From Cyanobacteria bacterium UBA8156 (GTDB taxonomy: Bacteria > Cyanobacteriota > Cyanobacteriia > Pseudanabaenales > Pseudanabaenaceae), in the NCBI GenBank assembly GCA_003456125.1, contig DMPD01000350.1, positions 1-8,396 on the forward strand: a stretch of DNA of 8,396 bases, read 5' to 3'. The notes beneath the pieces were generated by a model, which worked only from the letters and a program-made list of their open reading frames with translations, was not told the origin of the DNA and searched no databases. Numbering within the stretch: position 1 is the stretch's first letter; each line of letters begins with the position of its first letter. Shown piece by piece: positions 6,522 through 8,396 of the stretch. Position numbers and translations under genes: made by a program.

Positions 6522-7556
6522 CTACCATTCGGCGCACCGAAAGCCGGCGAAAATCTGGCGGATATGGGGTAAGTACCAATTGCGGAAACTGGGCCGTTGG
6601 CAGGGAAACGGCGTCGCCCAACTGTAGCCCCGTAATACCCGGTGGCGATCGTCAAAATAGGCGTTGGAATACCCCACATAGGGAAACGGCGCAAAGGCCG
6701 GTGGCGGGTCAAAGGTGCTGCTAGTCCATTCCCAGATGCCAGCGGGAGCGATCGCCCCTTGCTGCCAGGCCGCTTCCCATTCCCATTCGGTGGGCAACTG
6801 TTTGCCAGCAAACCGACAAAAAGCTTCCGCCTCGTAAAAACTGACCCCGCATACCGGCTGTTCAGGACTCAGGGCCTCCCAGTACAAAGGTTGGTGGACT
6901 TGGGCTTGTTGTTGCCAACGCCAACCCAGGGGCGACCACCACTCGGCCCGTTGATAGCCCCCCGCTGCCATAAATTCCCCAAATTCCTGTTTGGTGATTG
7001 GCCCATGCAAACGGGAATCGGCCAGGGCGATCGCCCTCGCCGGCCGTTCGTTGTCTTGGGCCCAGACGGCATCGCTCCCCACCGTGACCGTCGTGGCGGC
7101 GATCGTCGCGGATCGGGGAGCCACCTTGGGCAGAGGCAGAAGGACATCCGGGGTTTGCAATTGCTGGACGATCGCCATGGTTTCCAGATGCTGAGCCTCG
7201 TGTTGCAGCAGCCACCACGCCAGGCGGGGCGCAATGGGATGGGAAGTGGCCCGTTCCCGCACCTTGGTTACGGCTGCCAACAACGCCGCCATCGGCGGTA
7301 GCCGCCAGCGCTGGGATTTGACGGTAGCGTCTACGGCAAATTCGGCCAAAGTTGCGGCATCGTTGAGCCACCACCGGGCTTCGATGTGGCCAATGTGGCC
7401 CAAATGCCAGCCGATGGGGCTAAATTCCGGGTGGGGTTGCGCACCCAGAGCTGCCGATGATAGAGGGGTCACCCATGCCAAGGTTTGGGCCCGGAGAGCT
7501 TGCAGCGCTTGGGAACAATTGCCGAATGTATCCACAGAGATTGCGTAAGGGTGCAA
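6522..7556 (-). CDS. egtB: EgtB-like nonheme iron enzyme (DinB_2 plus FGE-sulfatase domains)
   Basis: EgtB-type enzymes use Fe(II) and O2 to join a thiol to the imidazole C2 of trimethylhistidine as a sulfoxide, in ergothioneine synthesis. This 344-aa protein has an N-terminal DinB-like bundle with SPIGWHLGHI (His51/His54) and LLQHEAQHLETM (His119, His123), the family's three-His iron site. A C-terminal formylglycine-enzyme-like domain follows (QEFGEFMAAGGY, VSFYEAEAFCRFAGKQLPTEWEWE, GIWEWTSS, VLRGYSWAT...RNWYLPH, GFRCAEW). It is shorter than the roughly 430-aa mycobacterial EgtB. No egtD methyltransferase is visible here, so related roles such as ovothiol- or selenoneine-type synthases remain possible. 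The start is uncertain: TTG at 7556 has no Shine-Dalgarno and sits 4 nt from a GATAAT box, while GTG at 7535 (codon 8) is the alternative. It diverges from the secreted-protein gene. Confidence 0.82.
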   Translation of the reverse strand: MHPYAISVDTFGNCSQALQALRAQTLAWVTPLSSAALGAQPHPEFSPIGWHLGHIGHIEARWWLNDAATLAEFAVDATVKSQRWRLPPMAALLAAVTKVRERATSHPIAPRLAWWLLQHEAQHLETMAIVQQLQTPDVLLPLPKVAPRSATIAATTVTVGSDAVWAQDNERPARAIALADSRLHGPITKQEFGEFMAAGGYQRAEWWSPLGWRWQQQAQVHQPLYWEALSPEQPVCGVSFYEAEAFCRFAGKQLPTEWEWEAAWQQGAIAPAGIWEWTSSTFDPPPAFAPFPYVGYSNAYFDDRHRVLRGYSWATPFPCQRPSFRNWYLPHIRQIFAGFRCAEW

Positions 7557-7560
7557 ATCG

Positions 7561-7566
7561 ATTATC
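7561..7566 (-). promoter_or_regulatory. Possible minus-strand -10 box for the EgtB-like gene
   Basis: Read on the minus strand, 7566-7561 is GATAAT, one mismatch from TATAAT. Transcription would start near 7553, at or inside a TTG start at 7556. That favours translation from the GTG at 7535. No good -35 is present. On the opposite strand TTGACG (7605-7610) resembles a -35 but has no matching -10 before the plus-strand start. Confidence 0.3.
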
Positions 7567-7633
7567 GCGGTTGCGCTACGGCCCCGTTCGTTGTCCGTGC
7601 TAGGTTGACGGCCGGAATTTGGCGGAAAATCTC

Positions 7634-8206
7634 GTGAAAATTTACCCCCTGTTGTGGTTTGGAACCCTGGTGCTGGCCGCCCCCGCTGGAGCCCTCCCCG
7701 GCCAACCGGAGCCGGTGGTCGCCGATTGGATTCGCACCCACGGTGTGCTCTCGCCAGCCCCCCACGAACGCCTGTTGGTGCGCAAGAGCGATACCGCCGC
7801 CCGCCGCTTCGAGTTTGAGGCCAGCGCCACCCTCCCCGGCATGGCGGCCTTTCCCGGCGACAAAGCCAACATCATCCGCAGCGAACGCCTCTCGTTCTTC
7901 GATTTGGCCAACCCGGTCACCACCGATCGCCTGCAGGAAACGCTGCGCAGCATCTACGGCCCGGAAATCATGATGGATTTTGCCGGGGCGACGGTGGTCT
8001 ACCGGTATCCGCCCGCGACCATCCCCCCCGAGAGCACCTTGGGGTTGATTCGGGGCGAAATCCGCACCGGCAGTAGCTTCGGCTATTGGTGGGAGCAGGT
8101 GGAACGGGCCCCCGGCCAACCCCACAGCGGCCGTTTGGTGATCTTCGAGAAAGCCAATGCCGACAAAATTCAAGCCGAAATCGCCCGCCGCTACCCCAAT
8201 CCGTAG
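7634..8206 (+). CDS. Secreted conserved cyanobacterial protein of unknown function
   Basis: This 190-aa protein begins with a Sec-type signal peptide: Lys2, a hydrophobic core (YPLLWFGTLVLAAP) and an AGA-LP cleavage site near residue 20. There is no lipobox Cys, so a soluble periplasmic or exported protein is expected. The mature part opens with VADWIRTHG and LLVRKSDTAARRFEFEAS, then IIRSERLSFFDLAN, LRSIYGPEIMMDF, VVYRYP and FGYWWEQVE. I recall comparable conserved uncharacterised proteins in other cyanobacteria but know no function, and I see no catalytic motif. GTG at 7634 is preferred over in-frame TTG at 7619 because it places the signal peptide at the very start and has GGCGGA about 8 nt upstream. 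The 77-nt divergent gap to the EgtB-like gene holds its promoter region. The 3' end overlaps the DUF92 gene by 16 nt. Confidence 0.7.
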   Translation: MKIYPLLWFGTLVLAAPAGALPGQPEPVVADWIRTHGVLSPAPHERLLVRKSDTAARRFEFEASATLPGMAAFPGDKANIIRSERLSFFDLANPVTTDRLQETLRSIYGPEIMMDFAGATVVYRYPPATIPPESTLGLIRGEIRTGSSFGYWWEQVERAPGQPHSGRLVIFEKANADKIQAEIARRYPNP

Positions 8207-8396
8207 GCCAACCCCACGGCGATCGCCGCCCCGGTCAACACGTTCAGACCGTTGACCATCTCGTTGGTAAGCCAAGGAATCGATCCCTGCCAGGTGGCCC
8301 CCACCCAACTTTCTAAGGAGGTGGCCACCAACGCCGCCAGCACGCAAATGCCCACGGCGAGGGGGGAACTCACCAACCCCAGCCCCCAGCCCAGCA
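8191..8396 (-). CDS. DUF92/VTE6-type membrane protein, C-terminal part (5' end outside window)
   Basis: The last 68 codons or so of a polytopic membrane protein are visible, open to the right edge. A hydrophobic helix (VGICVLAALVATSL) is followed by SLESWVGATWQ, WLTNEMVNGLN and a final helix GAAIAVGLAYGLG. The pattern (E)S.(I/V)GA..Q, then W(L)(T/N)N(D/E).VN..N...GA.(I/V)A is the C-terminal signature of the DUF92/TIGR00297 family. That family includes plant VTE6, which phosphorylates phytyl phosphate for tocopherol and phylloquinone synthesis from chlorophyll-derived phytol. A phytyl-phosphate kinase role is plausible in a cyanobacterium but is inferred from the family alone, since most of the protein lies outside. 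Its stop overlaps the convergent secreted-protein gene. Confidence 0.72.
   Translation of the reverse strand, partial: LGWGLGLVSSPLAVGICVLAALVATSLESWVGATWQGSIPWLTNEMVNGLNVLTGAAIAVGLAYGLG

Noticed and set aside
4147..6621. An 824-codon open frame antisense to the GH94 gene
   Set aside because: Its translation has no recognisable domain and a composition typical of an antisense shadow in GC-rich DNA (Gly/His/Gln/Pro-rich). The plus-strand frame carries the GH94 motifs.
7562..8347. A 261-codon open frame antisense to the secreted-protein gene
   Set aside because: It spans the convergent junction, shows no family features, and is displaced by the signal-peptide protein and the DUF92 frame.

Overview
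The window reads as chromosomal DNA from a GC-rich (roughly 60 %, by eye) free-living cyanobacterium. The main evidence is about 18 copies of the HIP1 octamer GCGATCGC in 8.4 kb, against well under one expected by chance. The gene content agrees: a Uma2/DUF820 nuclease-fold protein, a small LapA-type membrane protein ending in a Trp/Asp-rich tail, a DUF92/VTE6-type protein and an EgtB-like enzyme. I cannot name the species. Genes are tightly packed, with 4-nt ATGA start/stop overlaps between co-directional genes and overlapping 3' ends between convergent genes. No RNA genes, CRISPR arrays, transposases or phage genes are visible.

Left block (1-1119, + strand): the 3' end of dapF (diaminopimelate epimerase) is coupled by an ATGA overlap to a complete truB (tRNA pseudouridine-55 synthase). 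Facing it on the minus strand (2262 down to 1083) is a two-gene unit. It consists of a small two-helix LapA-domain membrane protein followed, 43 nt later, by an HD-domain phosphohydrolase with a phosphodiesterase-like YHNxxH motif. The HD gene's 3' end overlaps that of truB by 37 nt.

Central block (2326-6426, + strand): a probable three-gene operon. It holds a Uma2-family protein with a long C-terminal coiled coil built from 42-bp tandem repeats, a creatininase-family metallohydrolase joined by an ATGA overlap, and a GH94-type glycoside phosphorylase. The GH94 gene has an apparent single-base frameshift near 4181-4191 that separates its first ~50 codons from the remaining ~745. The minus-strand pair and this operon diverge from a 63-bp gap. 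In that gap two TACAAT -10 boxes form the arms of a perfect 8-bp inverted repeat.

Right block (6522-8396): a compact EgtB-like sulfoxide-synthase-type nonheme iron enzyme on the minus strand diverges from a secreted conserved protein of unknown function on the plus strand. The latter ends in a 16-bp convergent overlap with the 3' end of a DUF92/VTE6-like membrane protein that runs off the window.

Most genes belong to recognisable families. I do not see a clear, self-contained new defence or mobile system. The items most worth a second look are the GH94 frameshift, the symmetrical divergent promoter, the repeat-built coiled coil of the Uma2 protein, and the unexplained linkage of Uma2, creatininase and GH94.
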